From the NCBI RefSeq assembly GCF_004027225.2, contig NC_044282.2, positions 52,825,593-52,889,592 of the forward strand: a stretch of DNA of 64,000 nucleotides. Reading direction: 5' to 3'. Each line of letters begins with the position of its first letter. Positions within the stretch are counted from its first letter, which is position 1. Both the position numbers and the translations under genes were made by a program. Source of the DNA: Strigops habroptila (lineage: Eukaryota > Chordata > Aves > Psittaciformes > Psittacidae). Positions 44,801 to 64,000 of this stretch are shown one piece after another. Below the pieces are notes generated by a model. It was not told the origin of the DNA. It saw nothing but the letters and a program-made list of their open reading frames with translations, and did no database searches.

Positions 44801-47800
44801 AGAGGTCATAAATGACACTGGAACAACTGCATTGAAATAACACAACACCTGAGGTGGCAGAAAGCCAGGATGGATTGAAAAGGGTGCAACAGAGAGAGAT
44901 TTTAAGCATTTTGTAACATTACACTAGAAATGAGAACTCGGCAATGAAAAGGACCTTCTGGCTTTTTGTATCCAGTCCCTTTCTATTACAGATAAGCAAC
45001 TGAAATAACCCCAAAATGTATCTGTCACTGTCTGGCAGCTTACTAACTTCTGCTCGCTGGCATACAACCTGATTTATGAACTCCTGCTGCACTGTAAAAA
45101 ACTCCCATGTAAACTGAAATGCAACAGAAAATAATATACTAAAATAAAATAAAATATACTATACTAAAATAAAATAAAATAAAATAAAATAAAATAAAAT
45201 AAAATAAAATAGCAACAGAAAGAACATCAGGACCAGGAGGAAGAGAAAAATTACTCAGAGGCACTAGGATAATACACTCTCTTCTCAGGGATGAAAAGAA
45301 TGTCTGTGTCATGATAATCCAGATGTATCAGCCAGCAAAGAAACCCACCAGTGCAAGACAGGGGTGTGAGGGCTGCAGTTGCCTTGACCCACCAGATCAA
45401 AAAGTCAAAACCAAAAGAAGATACGGAGGGAAGTTTCTACAGTAAGGTAGCTTTACAGGCACATGGACCTCTGAATTGAAGGACAGCACAGAAATAAAAG
45501 TCCAAACCTCAGAGAACTGAGAAGCTGAAACTGAAAACTACAAAATGAGATTGAATTTTTGAGGACCAGCTAATTCCCCAGCAAATGGTAAGGTCATCTG
45601 TCTCATCAGACTGAGAAAACAGCAAACAGTGACAGGAAAAGCAGCATGGTGGATGGCAGCTGATCCGCGTGTGCTGGGGTGACAGGACACACAACACAAC
45701 TGTGGTAACACTGGGCTGTCTCTGCAATGCACTTTATGTACTGACAGCCTTTTCCTTCACAGCTGATCTAACTACATAACTAATTAATTAGTGACTAGTT
45801 TTTATCAAGTGTATTTAGCTTTGGATCTGCTACTTCTTTGGTCACCTCAAGATGCCTCTGTTTCTCTCCACAGATTGTAAAGGAGACCTAGATACTCTCT
45901 TACAATGTGTCCATGGACTACTGGTAAAACCAAACTGCAAAGCCATAAGATATGCGAGATAAGAAATGAGAAGCCAGAGTGCTTGAATCTTCTCATGTAT
46001 TTCTGAATGCAAAGCAACATTTCCCTTTTTTCTAAAAAATTTTGATGTCCCCTAATAAGGTCTTGTGTTTCCATTGGTAAAAATAAATCTCAAACCAATC
46101 CAGCATCTTTTCATTCTGCTACACCCTTGGGAATAGGAGAATTCATCTCCATGATTTGTGAACAAAATCTGTGGGTGATATTTTCAAACATAACTGAGAA
46201 GCTCAGACTCAAATGATAGATTTTTGTGGTAGGAAATTCTAGCCTCAACTGACTTGGACACCAATTCAACACTAAGATTTTCCATCTCCAGGATGGTCTC
46301 ACGTTGAATGATGCTCTCAATGCATCAAGAACTTGATCTTAGCCAACTATTTTGCCCCTGAACATTAGTTTCACTGTTTTCAGTTCACCCTACAAACAAA
46401 TTTATTTGCCTTGGCCAAAGAAAAGAAAATCCTAATTGTCACTGGTGAGTCTAAATTTCTGACCAGAAAGCAGTCAGGAGCTGGAAAAGACCCAGTTTAG
46501 CCACATAATCTTACAAGACCCTTTTAGATTCATTTGGTTTTAGGAACCTTTTTAAAAACGATTCCTTTTACCCTGTTCTTATTCATGAATCCCACAGATT
46601 CTGGCTAACTGCACTCAGGTAACTCAGAGTTACACTGGAAGTGTGTATGTGTGAACTCTCTTTGATTTATCCTCCAGCCTAGTAAGGCCATAATTTCTAC
46701 ACTTTGGCACAATAAACAGTAAGTTTACCTTTGAGAACAAGAGATTTTTCTATGGTGCTATGAAAGGACTTGCTTTGGTGAGAACATAGATGTAAAATTA
46801 GTGCTATGTTCACAGCACACATACCTGTCCAGCTAGGTGGGCACTTGTACCCTTCCAGCTACCAGAGAGAGGGTCTGGTCACATCAGCAACCCAACATGA
46901 TGTCAAGCCAAACCTCAAGGCATTTCCTATGTTAATTATTGGGCAAAGTGTCCTGTCTGCAGATAGTTCTACACATTTATTTCATACCTAGAAAAAGACA
47001 TCTATTCACTCTGAACGTATTCAAGAGGCATGGTGGCAATTTTTAGTAAGGCTCTGAAATAACAAAGTGAGACATTGCCAACCAAGTTCCTGAGGCAATG
47101 GCTGTTATTTTAATTCCCTTATAATGTTCTTTACATCCAATTTTACCAATTACTTGATGGAGACTCATTTTACAAGAAATTTCCTTAGAAATGTACTAGA
47201 AAAATCTACTTCGTATGAGTTTTTAATTGTTAAAAAGTCATAATTTGATTTTTGTGAGTAGGGCTGTGTCATAGCTAGCTATAGAAAGTTCTAAATACTC
47301 CAAATACATGACCTGTTTTTTTCCGTAAATGAGAATAACAACCCACACTGGCCTAGGATTGGTAGTGGACTTCTAGCTCAAACCAAAAAGACATCCAACA
47401 TTTTTCCAAGACCAGTCCTGAAAAAGCAAAGCTAATTTAACCTGTCCCACAGTTCTCTGTCTAAATCAAGTTGCAGAGAAACAGAGAAAGGTCCAAGTCT
47501 GGTGCACTGAAAAAGTCTAACAATGCCTGCAGAACCTATCCTGAGTAGACCTGCCATTGTGTTTGGGCACTTCATCCTGCACCAAATTTCTCACCTGCTA
47601 CACTACTGTCCTACTCTGACTCTGTAAGAAACCCTTCAGCACCACCCTTTCACCCTCCTAGCTTCCCAGTGAGATGGCAAAAGACATGAGTAGACTGCGC
47701 TGCTCTGGTGTGGGCCCTCAGTAAGTCAGTAAATATACATAGCCAAATCCCGGCCAGATTGACATGCTTTCTCTTGCACTAAATCAGACCAGCCAGGAAC

Positions 47801-50613
47801 AAAAAGGTCCACTGAAATCAGGTCTGTTACTTGCATGGTAAGGTCACCACTCAAAATTAAAGGTCATTACTTGGCCTTCACTGAATGAAAGGGTTGGCTT
47901 GTTTGTTCAATGGATGGCAAAGGGAATATTTAGATGTCACACATAACACTTCTGAAAAAGAAACACTGCTTTCTTAGAGAGTAGGACCACAGTAGAAGCC
48001 AGAAGGAGCCAAATTACACTGCCCTCTTGGACTGACCACCTTACCACAGAAAGTCTCTCTGAATTGGGATGTCAGCTTTTCGATCACACCATAGGTCTCC
48101 ACATAGAAGACATGTTCATCCAGTGGTTCACTGGCCATTATCCTCAGGGACTGCATGTCTGCCCGGTCTACCCCCACTGCGTAGATCTCAATGCCAGCTG
48201 TCCGGGCGCTTGCTGCCACATCTTGAACCTGGTCTTGTGGCCGTCCATCTGTCACAACAATGACCACCTTGGGGATATTGAAGGTTGCTGGCCGGGTGCC
48301 CATTTCCTCCGTGAAGACTTCATCCATGGCAGTTTGGATGGCAAGGCCGGTCATTGTGCCAGCAGACAAGGGCTCAATGTGCGATATAGCCTCTTTCATT
48401 GATGCTTTATCAAAGTAGGTCCGGAGGGGGAACTCTACCTTGACAGTGCTGGCATAATTCATGACTGCCACACGGGTTGTTCTTTCACCAACATCCAGAG
48501 TATCAATCATTTTTGATAAGAAAATTTTCACTTTCTCAAACTCTTCAGGTCGGACACTGCGGGAGCTGTCTACGATGAAGACGAGGTCGAGGGGCCGGTT
48601 CTTGCAGGCAGAGTCTGTCGAGAGGGAAGGGAAACACTTCAGTCATCTCCCACACAGGATCAGAGCTCTCACCCTTGGGCAGTGAAAGCCATCATGGCAA
48701 ACTGTTCCTATCAGATAAATGTTGGCACCCTTCATTCTTTCCAAAGAAGCTTAAAATTATAGTGAGCGATGCATTAGAAATTCTTAAATGTTAATTTTGG
48801 CAAGTAATCAGTAATAGAATTTTTCTAAGCACTGACTGATAGGTTCACATTTCAGCCCACAAAATGTCTAACTACCCTTGAAACAAAGGGTTGTAGTTCA
48901 TATGTAATAGCCAATGCAGAAATTTAGCAATCATATATTAATGTACTTACTTTTTATTTTCATAAAGCCTGAATTCCATTTTTATAAGTTACAGAAATAA
49001 AATGGTAAAACAACAGGCTAGATTACATAGTGAACAGATCCTAATAATATAGATTGCTGATTAGGAATTATTTGGTTTTTGTAATTCACAATCGAAAGTA
49101 CACAAGAAGAAGAAATAAAGGCCAACAGGAAAAAGATGCAAATGGTGCTGCGATAAGGGCTTCTTTAGAAGTTGTTACTGTTCTAAGGATTCTAGAGCAG
49201 AGAAGAAAATTAAATTACTTATGAAGTAATTTTACATGTAAAAACAAACATTTACACACAGATTTCTAGCTTCCAAATTTCCTCGTTGACATATAAATCT
49301 ATACAGATTTATACAGATATAGAAACAGAAAAGCCATAGCTCAGATTAGAGACAAGCATCACTTCTAGGAAGACAAAAAATAACCAAGACAGCAACAGCA
49401 GGCAGCAAAGCAAAGCTTGTGTGCTCCATCCTGACATCCTGACCTGACACTGACAATGCCATGTACTTGCTTTGTACCATCAGGGTGTGGATTTGTGCAG
49501 CTGGTTTGGGAAAAACAGACAACCCAAAAGCAGAGTATTTCAGTAAAAGCGAGGTTCCAGCTCAACAGCGCATTAAATAACAACATATAAGGTGTTCGGT
49601 TTGCATACGCTCCCTGAGAGCTGTTTTGGGAACCCGACACACCTCTCCAAGCTACTTTTATTATTGCATTCCAGTTAAAAAATAAAAATAAAAATCTTTA
49701 CAAGTCTCTAAAAAGTATGGGTGAAAACAGCACTTCTTTTTCTTCCAATGCATTAAAACCCCTTTTTTCTCTTGTGCAAGCGAAAAAGGAAAGAAAGAAA
49801 TCAAATTGCGCAGGTAGAGCTTACTTCCATCAGGAAACACAGCAGCAGAGTTAATTTTGCCTTTGGACAGAGTAATGGACTGGATGAATCTAGGATCCCC
49901 TCCAGGTGTATTACAGACAATTCTACATGCATTCCACAACTCAGTTTTTTGCATAATGATTTAGAAGAATGGCTTTGTGCCCTCTGGGAAGCTGAGAAAA
50001 CATGAAGAAATGTTTGTACATGCACATGTATCTTAAGACATGGAAGAAAAAGACTCACAACACTTGTCCTACAAAAAAAAGACCAAATGCAAGGTTTGTA
50101 GGCAGAAAAATTCTACTTTCTAGATTAAGGGGAAAAAAACCCCAAACCTTTTCAGTAGCCTGATCCCTCCGTGAGTCTGAAATAAAGACGTTTCAAGAAA
50201 TGAATCCAGGTAGGGAAGAGCTATGTCGGGTTTAAAGATTAGCAAGGCCAGTTTTGCACAAGAGAAAGTAGTTAGCACTTGTCGCTGCAAGCGAGCGGTT
50301 CCCGGACCGCTGCAGCTACCCCGAGTTGTCCCCCGGGCGTAGCTTCCCGGCTTAGCACGTAAGGAGCAGGGAACATAAGCAGCGCGGGCTGCACCGGAGC
50401 GGCTGGAGAGCGGCGAGCGCAGCGAGGAGCGAGGGAGGGAACGAGCGGGGGATCGTCCCCGGCCGGCCCGGTACCTGCGGTGCCGAGGCCCCCGGAGCGG
50501 CTCCCGTCCGGGCGCGGATGCCGGCGAAGGCGGTGCGGGGAGCCCCGCGCCGCGGGCAGCAGCAGCGGCAGCAGCGCCAGGCAGCAGCCGAGGATGCCGA
50601 GCGCCCGCCGCAT
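35811..50613 (-). CDS. MATN3: MATN3, matrilin-3, complete in 8 coding exons
   Basis: Matrilin-3 is a secreted cartilage matrix protein that oligomerises by a coiled coil and links collagen and proteoglycan networks (family knowledge; human mutations cause multiple epiphyseal dysplasia). The eight exons join to 1,365 nt, 454 residues plus stop. They encode a signal peptide (residues 1 to about 23), one vWA domain (about 56-235) with MIDAS residues DSSRS and TDGRPQD, four EGF-like repeats of 41 residues (237-400), and a C-terminal coiled coil preceded by CKCE cysteines (about 412-454). Human MATN3 has 486 residues; the difference lies mostly in a shorter N-terminal linker and slightly shorter EGF exons. 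Six introns are GT-AG and mostly phase 1; the last is AT-AC (U12). It lies between WDR35 and LAPTM4A, as in human. Confidence 0.96.
35867..37684 (-). other. MATN3 intron 7, U12-type AT-AC intron
   Basis: 1,818 bp. It begins ATATCCTTTTTC, fitting the minor-spliceosome donor ATATCCTT, and ends CCAC with the branch-site-like CCCTTAACC just upstream. No GT-AG alternative joins the two coiled-coil halves in frame. Matrilin genes are known for an AT-AC intron at this place. No mobile element was recognised inside it. Confidence 0.88.
37685..37792 (-). CDS. MATN3: MATN3 exon 7, hinge and first half of coiled coil
   Basis: Codons 401-436: [36 protein letters not shown]. The paired cysteines CKC, expected to link subunits, are followed by heptads. 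The acceptor is TTTTCTCTCTTAG. There is no GT donor; the exon instead ends at ACAAAAT followed by ATATCCTTTTTC, a U12 AT-AC donor. 108 nt, phase 1-1. Confidence 0.92.
37978..38115 (-). mobile_element. CR1 LINE fragment, minus orientation
   Basis: The minus strand reads the end of the RT ORF and the start of the 3' UTR: GTGCCTCACCACCCTCGCAG and GGGGCAGCCACAGCTTCTCT on the plus strand, with CCACTAGACCAGGTTGCTC. The terminal tail is missing, so both ends are truncated. Confidence 0.83.
40057..40140 (+). mobile_element. Degenerate CR1 tail fragment
   Basis: Only the last part is clear (CTTGAGGTCCCTTCCAGTCTG, then CTATGATTCTGAA). It is an old CR1 copy in plus orientation, and its 5' boundary is uncertain. 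Confidence 0.55.
40714..40836 (-). pseudogene. Dead fifth EGF exon of MATN3 (pseudo-exon)
   Basis: A stretch of exactly 123 nt on the minus strand still aligns end to end with the four live EGF exons: acceptor CTGTAG, then [20 protein letters not shown], then SCTCD, stop, [14 protein letters not shown]. It cannot be used: the first cysteine is Ser, a cysteine codon has become TGA (40,757-40,759), Tyr before the fourth cysteine is lost, and the donor GT is gone (TCAA followed by TTAAT). It is closest to repeat 1, sharing the ACTCACACAGACCTGCTCAC stretch. Human MATN3 also has four EGF repeats. Confidence 0.88.
41661..41783 (-). CDS. MATN3: MATN3 exon 6, EGF-like repeat 4
   Basis: 41 codons (360-400): [39 protein letters not shown]. 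Six cysteines, phase 1-1, donor GTAAGA. The last base is A instead of the G of the other EGF exons, so the join to exon 7 makes Arg. Confidence 0.96.
41784..42595. other. MATN3 intron 5
   Basis: 812 bp between EGF repeats 3 and 4. It has a purine-rich GAAA/GGAA stretch near 42,372-42,420. Nothing else was recognised. Confidence 0.8.
42596..42718 (-). CDS. MATN3: MATN3 exon 5, EGF-like repeat 3
   Basis: 41 codons (319-359): [39 protein letters not shown]. Six cysteines, phase 1-1, donor GTGAGA. Confidence 0.96.
42719..43970. other. MATN3 intron 4
   Basis: 1.25 kb between EGF repeats 2 and 3. No further EGF remnant, repeat or conserved ORF was recognised. Confidence 0.8.
43971..44093 (-). CDS. 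MATN3: MATN3 exon 4, EGF-like repeat 2
   Basis: 41 codons (278-318): [39 protein letters not shown]. Six cysteines, phase 1-1, donor GTAGGA. The DNA of its first third is nearly the same as in repeats 3 and 4, a sign of tandem exon duplication. Confidence 0.96.
44094..44494. other. MATN3 intron 3
   Basis: 401 bp AT-rich intron between EGF repeats 1 and 2. Nothing was recognised in it. Confidence 0.8.
44495..44617 (-). CDS. MATN3: MATN3 exon 3, EGF-like repeat 1
   Basis: 41 codons (237-277): [38 protein letters not shown]. All six EGF cysteines are present in the C-x6-C-x3-C-x8-C-x-C-x12-C pattern. 123 nt, phase 1-1. Confidence 0.96.
44618..48044. other. MATN3 intron 2
   Basis: 3.4 kb between the vWA exon and EGF repeat 1. 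It holds the AAAAT repeat at 45,136-45,211. No CR1 or EGF-like remnant was recognised. Confidence 0.8.
45136..45211. repeat. (AAAAT)n pentanucleotide microsatellite
   Basis: About 75 bp of TAAAA/AAAAT units, interrupted once by TATACTATAC near 45,154-45,164, then nine perfect units. It lies in MATN3 intron 2 and is likely polymorphic in length. Confidence 0.95.
48045..48614 (-). CDS. MATN3: MATN3 exon 2, vWA domain
   Basis: Codons 47-236, the entire von Willebrand factor A domain: [20 protein letters not shown] with the DxSxS metal site at 62-66, then [45 protein letters not shown] and [14 protein letters not shown], ending ETFC. 570 nt, phase 1-1, donor GTAAGG. Cysteines at the two ends (CKN and TFC) can close the domain by a disulfide. 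Confidence 0.97.
48615..50474. other. MATN3 intron 1
   Basis: 1.86 kb, with its upstream end inside the CpG island. No repeat family was recognised. Intronic enhancers of cartilage expression could be here, but none can be named from sequence. Confidence 0.75.
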
Positions 50614-50800
50614 GGTGCCGCCGCCGCTGCCGCCGCTGCCGCCCCGCCGCCTTTAAAGCTGCCGGCGGCGGCCGGGGACACGGGGACGGGACCGAGGCGG
50701 CAGTGGCTGCCCCCGCCGCCCCGCCCGGGGAGGGAAGGAAGGGCTGTGAGGGTCGGAGCGCGGCTGTGGTAGCCGGCGGCAGGGCGTGGACAGGCTTCAA
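50280..50800 (-). promoter_or_regulatory. MATN3 CpG-rich promoter and first exon region
   Basis: A GC- and CpG-dense block surrounds MATN3 exon 1, with GC-box-like GGGGCGG runs and CCG/CTG-rich repeats directly before the ATG. The TATA-like TTTAAA at 50,652-50,657 is about 40 nt upstream of the ATG, which would give a very short leader, so its use as a TATA box is doubtful. Confidence 0.65.
50475..50613 (-). CDS. MATN3: MATN3 exon 1, signal peptide
   Basis: Codons 1-46: [20 protein letters not shown] followed by AARG and an Arg/Pro/Gly-rich linker ending GLGTA. It has a basic N-terminus, a hydrophobic core and an AARG-like cleavage region. The ATG has A at -3 (CACCATGC). The exon ends in phase 1 at donor GTACCG, so D of DSAC is split. 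The sequence diverges from human, as expected for a signal peptide. Confidence 0.9.
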
Positions 50801-53075
50801 ACCTGGGAGCAGCGGGAGCTCAAGCACAACCACAGCTTTCCTCCGAGCGCTGGAATCACTTGATCCAGGACTGCCAACTTTGCACTTCTGGTCTCACGGC
50901 TTTAGCTCCAGGACAGTATTTGCAAAGAATGGGAGAAAAAGCTCACAGCGTGATCACCGAGGAACAATAAACCACCTCCCCTGTTGTCAGACCTAACGCA
51001 GGGCACTTTGTCTAGTCCCTGGCACTGCAGATCTCGCCAGTTCCTGTGGGAAGCTGCAGCAAGCTCTAGGGGAAAGCACGATTTAGGGCACAAATCTACT
51101 ACAATCTCCAGCACAGTATTTTAGAAGACACCTTTGCTGACTCCACAGTTGACTCAGAGCCGTCATTTTGCCCTTAGCATCTGTAAGGGGAACAGGAAGC
51201 CTGAAGATGCTCCGAGAGCTGGAGCACCTCTCCTATGAAGACAGGCTGAGAAAGTTTGGCTTGTTCAGCCTGGAGAAGACTCTGAGAAGACATTAAAGCA
51301 ACTTCCAAAACCTAAAGGGGCCTACAAGAAAGCTGGAGAGGGGCTTTTTACAAGGCCATGTAGGGATATGACAAAGTGGAATGTCTTTAAGATGACAGAG
51401 GGTAGATTAAGATTAGATGTTAGGAAGTTGTTCACTATGAGGGTGATGAGACACTGGCACGGGTTGCCCAGAGAAGCTGTGGCTGCCCCATCCCTGGCAG
51501 TGTTCAAGGCCAGATTGGACAAGGCTTGGAGCAACCTGGTCTAGTGGAAGGTGTCCCTGCCCATGGCAGGGGGTTTGTAACTAGATGAGCTTTAAGGTCC
51601 CTTCCAAACCAAACTGTTCTATGATTCAGAACAAGATCCCACACAACTCCACACCCCACCAGCAGAATGGTCCCAGGCAGGTACTGCCCCACTTCATCAA
51701 GTACTGTCTTGACTGCCCGGTAGATGAGGCCATCATACACTCACAAAGACTGCAAACAGCATCAGAGCAGAGGGACCACCACCCTTCACATAGAAGAACG
51801 CCACAGGACAGGGCCTAGTGGAGTAAACCAGCTTTCATCTCCTGGAGGGAGCTGCAGCTCTGAGCAACAGCACATGCATGCACACACACTGCACAGCAAC
51901 TTCAGGCAGCGTCTGCTGCCACCAAATACTGCTCAGCCATGTGGTTACCCACCTGCATTTTGGGAAGCTTCAGTGGCCACGTCAGGGCCAGAGCTCTGCC
52001 CATACCCAACACATCCAAGTTCCCCGCTCACGGTCAGTCAGCCAGCCAAGGACAGAGCAAGGCTTCAGCTTCATTCTGTAGCACACAGGGAGTCGCCCTG
52101 GAGCAGATGGATTGTGGCCACAGTGTGCGCTCTGAGATGGGTACACAAGTACCACACACGCAGCAGTTCCAGCTGTGTTTCTTACACCAGTTTCACATGG
52201 TCTTTAAGCCCCACCAAAGTCGAGGTGCTCGGCCAGCACCTACATATCCCTTGGGTTTTGGAGTCCCTTTGTAAGCCCTGATGCAGTGCAGCTCTTTGAA
52301 ACCTGGACTCTGAGCACATCTGCCAACAGAGACAGGTATGCAGGGTGAGGGGAAGGGCACGTACTGCCGGAGCAGCAGCACAAGGGCCTTGTACCGCCAT
52401 GGCCTAAGGTGGTCTCACAGATGTAAAAGGAAAACTCATATAAAGGAAAACTTCAGTAAAAGGAAAGCTCATGAAACTATTACTGGTGGTTAATACTGTT
52501 AGGGGAACAGGAAGGAGGCATGTGCTTGAACAGGCTGGAATAACCAACAGTCGTGCTGTAGAAATTTGTAGCAGATCACCAAGTTATCTTTTACCTCTTA
52601 CTACACAGAAGGAAGAGTAGAAAATTTTTCTGTTGTTTAGTTTTTTGTTTGTTTCTTTTTTTAGAACATCTGTCCAACGACTTCGGACATTTTCCAGTGT
52701 AAACCACATCGCAGTCCCTCTGGCTGTCTGTCCTGTTCTTAATGCCTGAGCTCATCAGACATCAAATTTGCCCCAAGAGCCAGAAGCCTCCAGTACAATT
52801 CCCTTTTCCCAGCTTATGTGTAAGTAGCAACCAGACAAGCAGAAGACAACCGCGTACATGAACTGCAAAGGCTGCAAATGGAGCTTAATACCTCAAAGGG
52901 AATCCCCATTTTCCACCCACAGGAAGACTTTTGCTGAAGAACAGACCAGCCACTAAACAACCTATAGGAAGCCCATGTTCAGTAAGTTGCATGTATCTGG
53001 GACCACCTGCAGCACACTGAAACACTTAAAATCCCCAAACCCAACAAACAGACCAACTGAGGCTACTGATAAACA
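50801..53075. other. Intergenic region between MATN3 and LAPTM4A
   Basis: 2.3 kb upstream of MATN3 and downstream of the LAPTM4A 3' end. It contains a CR1 copy at 51,208-51,627. The part from 51,630 to 52,420 is GC-richer than its surroundings and has long chance reading frames but no recognisable protein. Confidence 0.7.
51208..51627 (+). mobile_element. CR1 LINE 3' fragment
   Basis: 420 bp: RT ORF end (RELEHLSYEDRLRKFGLFSL-like reading), 3' UTR with CTAGTGGAAGGTGTCCCTGC, and the tail CTGTTCTATGATTC. Plus orientation. Several small indels (for example after CTGGAGAAGA) break the frame. Confidence 0.9.
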
Positions 53076-53775
53076 TTTTGTAAAAGATTTATTTAAGTAT
53101 CCTTTATCACAAAGAGGAAAATACATATAAAGATTAGAAGCATGCAACCATCTTCACATTTCTATTTATTTTTCTTGCCTTTGCAGCACATGGTAATAGA
53201 ACTCTCGTGCCACCCTCACTTCTTCCTGAAGACTACTATGTTTCAAGACAAGGGATAACCAAAATACCACAATGAAGGTAAGATAACATATCAGGAAAGT
53301 GCAAAGTAAAAAGAGTCACATATATACCACATTCAAACCCCGTCCCCCTCCAGAAACTGGATAAAGGCAAACTGTCATTTTGCTGCACGATCAGATTGTC
53401 TTTATGACCTACTTTACAAAAAAATTAATATAAATTAAGGGCATGATCCTGCAGACACTTATAATTGTAGCTAACTTCAATTGCAGATTGGCTCAGTTGG
53501 TGTTATTAAAAGCCACAAGTTAGTCACATGCATAAGTTCTTGCAGTGTGAGGCCCTAAGGCAATAAAATGTTTAAGAGCATTAAGGAGAACAAAAATTAA
53601 AGCAAACAAAATCACTCTCAGATGTGTTTTGCTTAGTAAGTTTGTATCAAACATTTTAAACAGAACGGTTTGCTCCTAAAGCCCTGAATATTTCTATTAC
53701 TTAAGCAGTTTTGCAAGATTAAAAGACAAAACCCCCAGGAAGCTGGTACAGATGTTAATCAACATAAAAATTGCT
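53076..53775 (-). other. LAPTM4A predicted 3' UTR
   Basis: About 700 nt from the stop to the last good polyadenylation signal. AATAAA lies on the minus strand at 53,088-53,093, and a GT-rich run (TTGGTCTGTTTGTTGGGTTT) follows past the likely cleavage point. Another AATAAA, near 53,163-53,170, could give a slightly shorter form. Confidence 0.65.
53088..53093 (-). terminator. LAPTM4A polyadenylation signal AATAAA
   Basis: A canonical hexamer on the minus strand, followed 15-45 nt downstream by GT-rich sequence near 53,031-53,060, the usual cleavage-stimulating arrangement. Confidence 0.65.

Positions 53776-64000
<10,225 letters not shown>

Noticed and set aside
50652-50657. TTTAAA as a TATA box for MATN3
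   Set aside because: It lies only about 40 nt before the ATG, which would leave an unusually short leader. Mentioned only as TATA-like.
50120-50833. 237-codon minus-strand frame overlapping MATN3 exon 1
   Set aside because: It is another reading frame of GC-rich promoter and exon 1 sequence. Its Ala/Arg/Pro-rich composition comes from base content, not from a protein family.

Overview
The window is vertebrate genomic DNA, almost certainly from a bird. It has long AT-rich introns, GT-AG exon structure, two CpG-rich promoter islands, and many CR1 LINE copies ending in the octamer-like (ATTCTATG)n tail typical of avian and reptilian genomes. I cannot name the species. All three genes lie on the minus strand, in the order (left to right) WDR35 - MATN3 - LAPTM4A, the same neighbourhood as human 2p24.

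1-32,378: WDR35 (IFT121), the WD40/TPR subunit of the IFT-A retrograde ciliary transport complex. I could place 18 consecutive coding exons from the ATG (32,378) to codon 653. The rest, mostly the TPR half, lies beyond the left edge. A 33-nt microexon (18,899-18,931) is the counterpart of the optional 11-residue exon of mammalian WDR35. The promoter is a CpG island with a perfect RFX X-box, as expected for a cilium gene. Introns carry nine CR1 copies, including two long reverse-transcriptase-bearing ones placed head to tail, and a 20-bp minisatellite.

35,811-50,613: MATN3 (matrilin-3), a cartilage matrix adaptor protein, complete in 8 coding exons (454 residues): signal peptide, one vWA domain, four 41-residue EGF exons, and a coiled coil split over two exons. 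The last intron is a U12-type AT-AC intron. A fifth EGF exon of exactly the same size (40,714-40,836) survives as a dead pseudo-exon with an in-frame stop, a lost cysteine and a destroyed donor site.

53,076-64,000: LAPTM4A, a four-span lysosomal/late-endosomal membrane protein. Exons 2-7 (196 codons plus stop) and the 3' UTR are present. Exon 1 lies beyond the right edge, and its intron fills 58,786-64,000 with nothing recognisable.

The genes have unrelated jobs (ciliary trafficking, cartilage matrix, lysosomal sorting). They share only a neighbourhood and strand. No CRISPR, tRNA, rRNA or viral gene was recognised.
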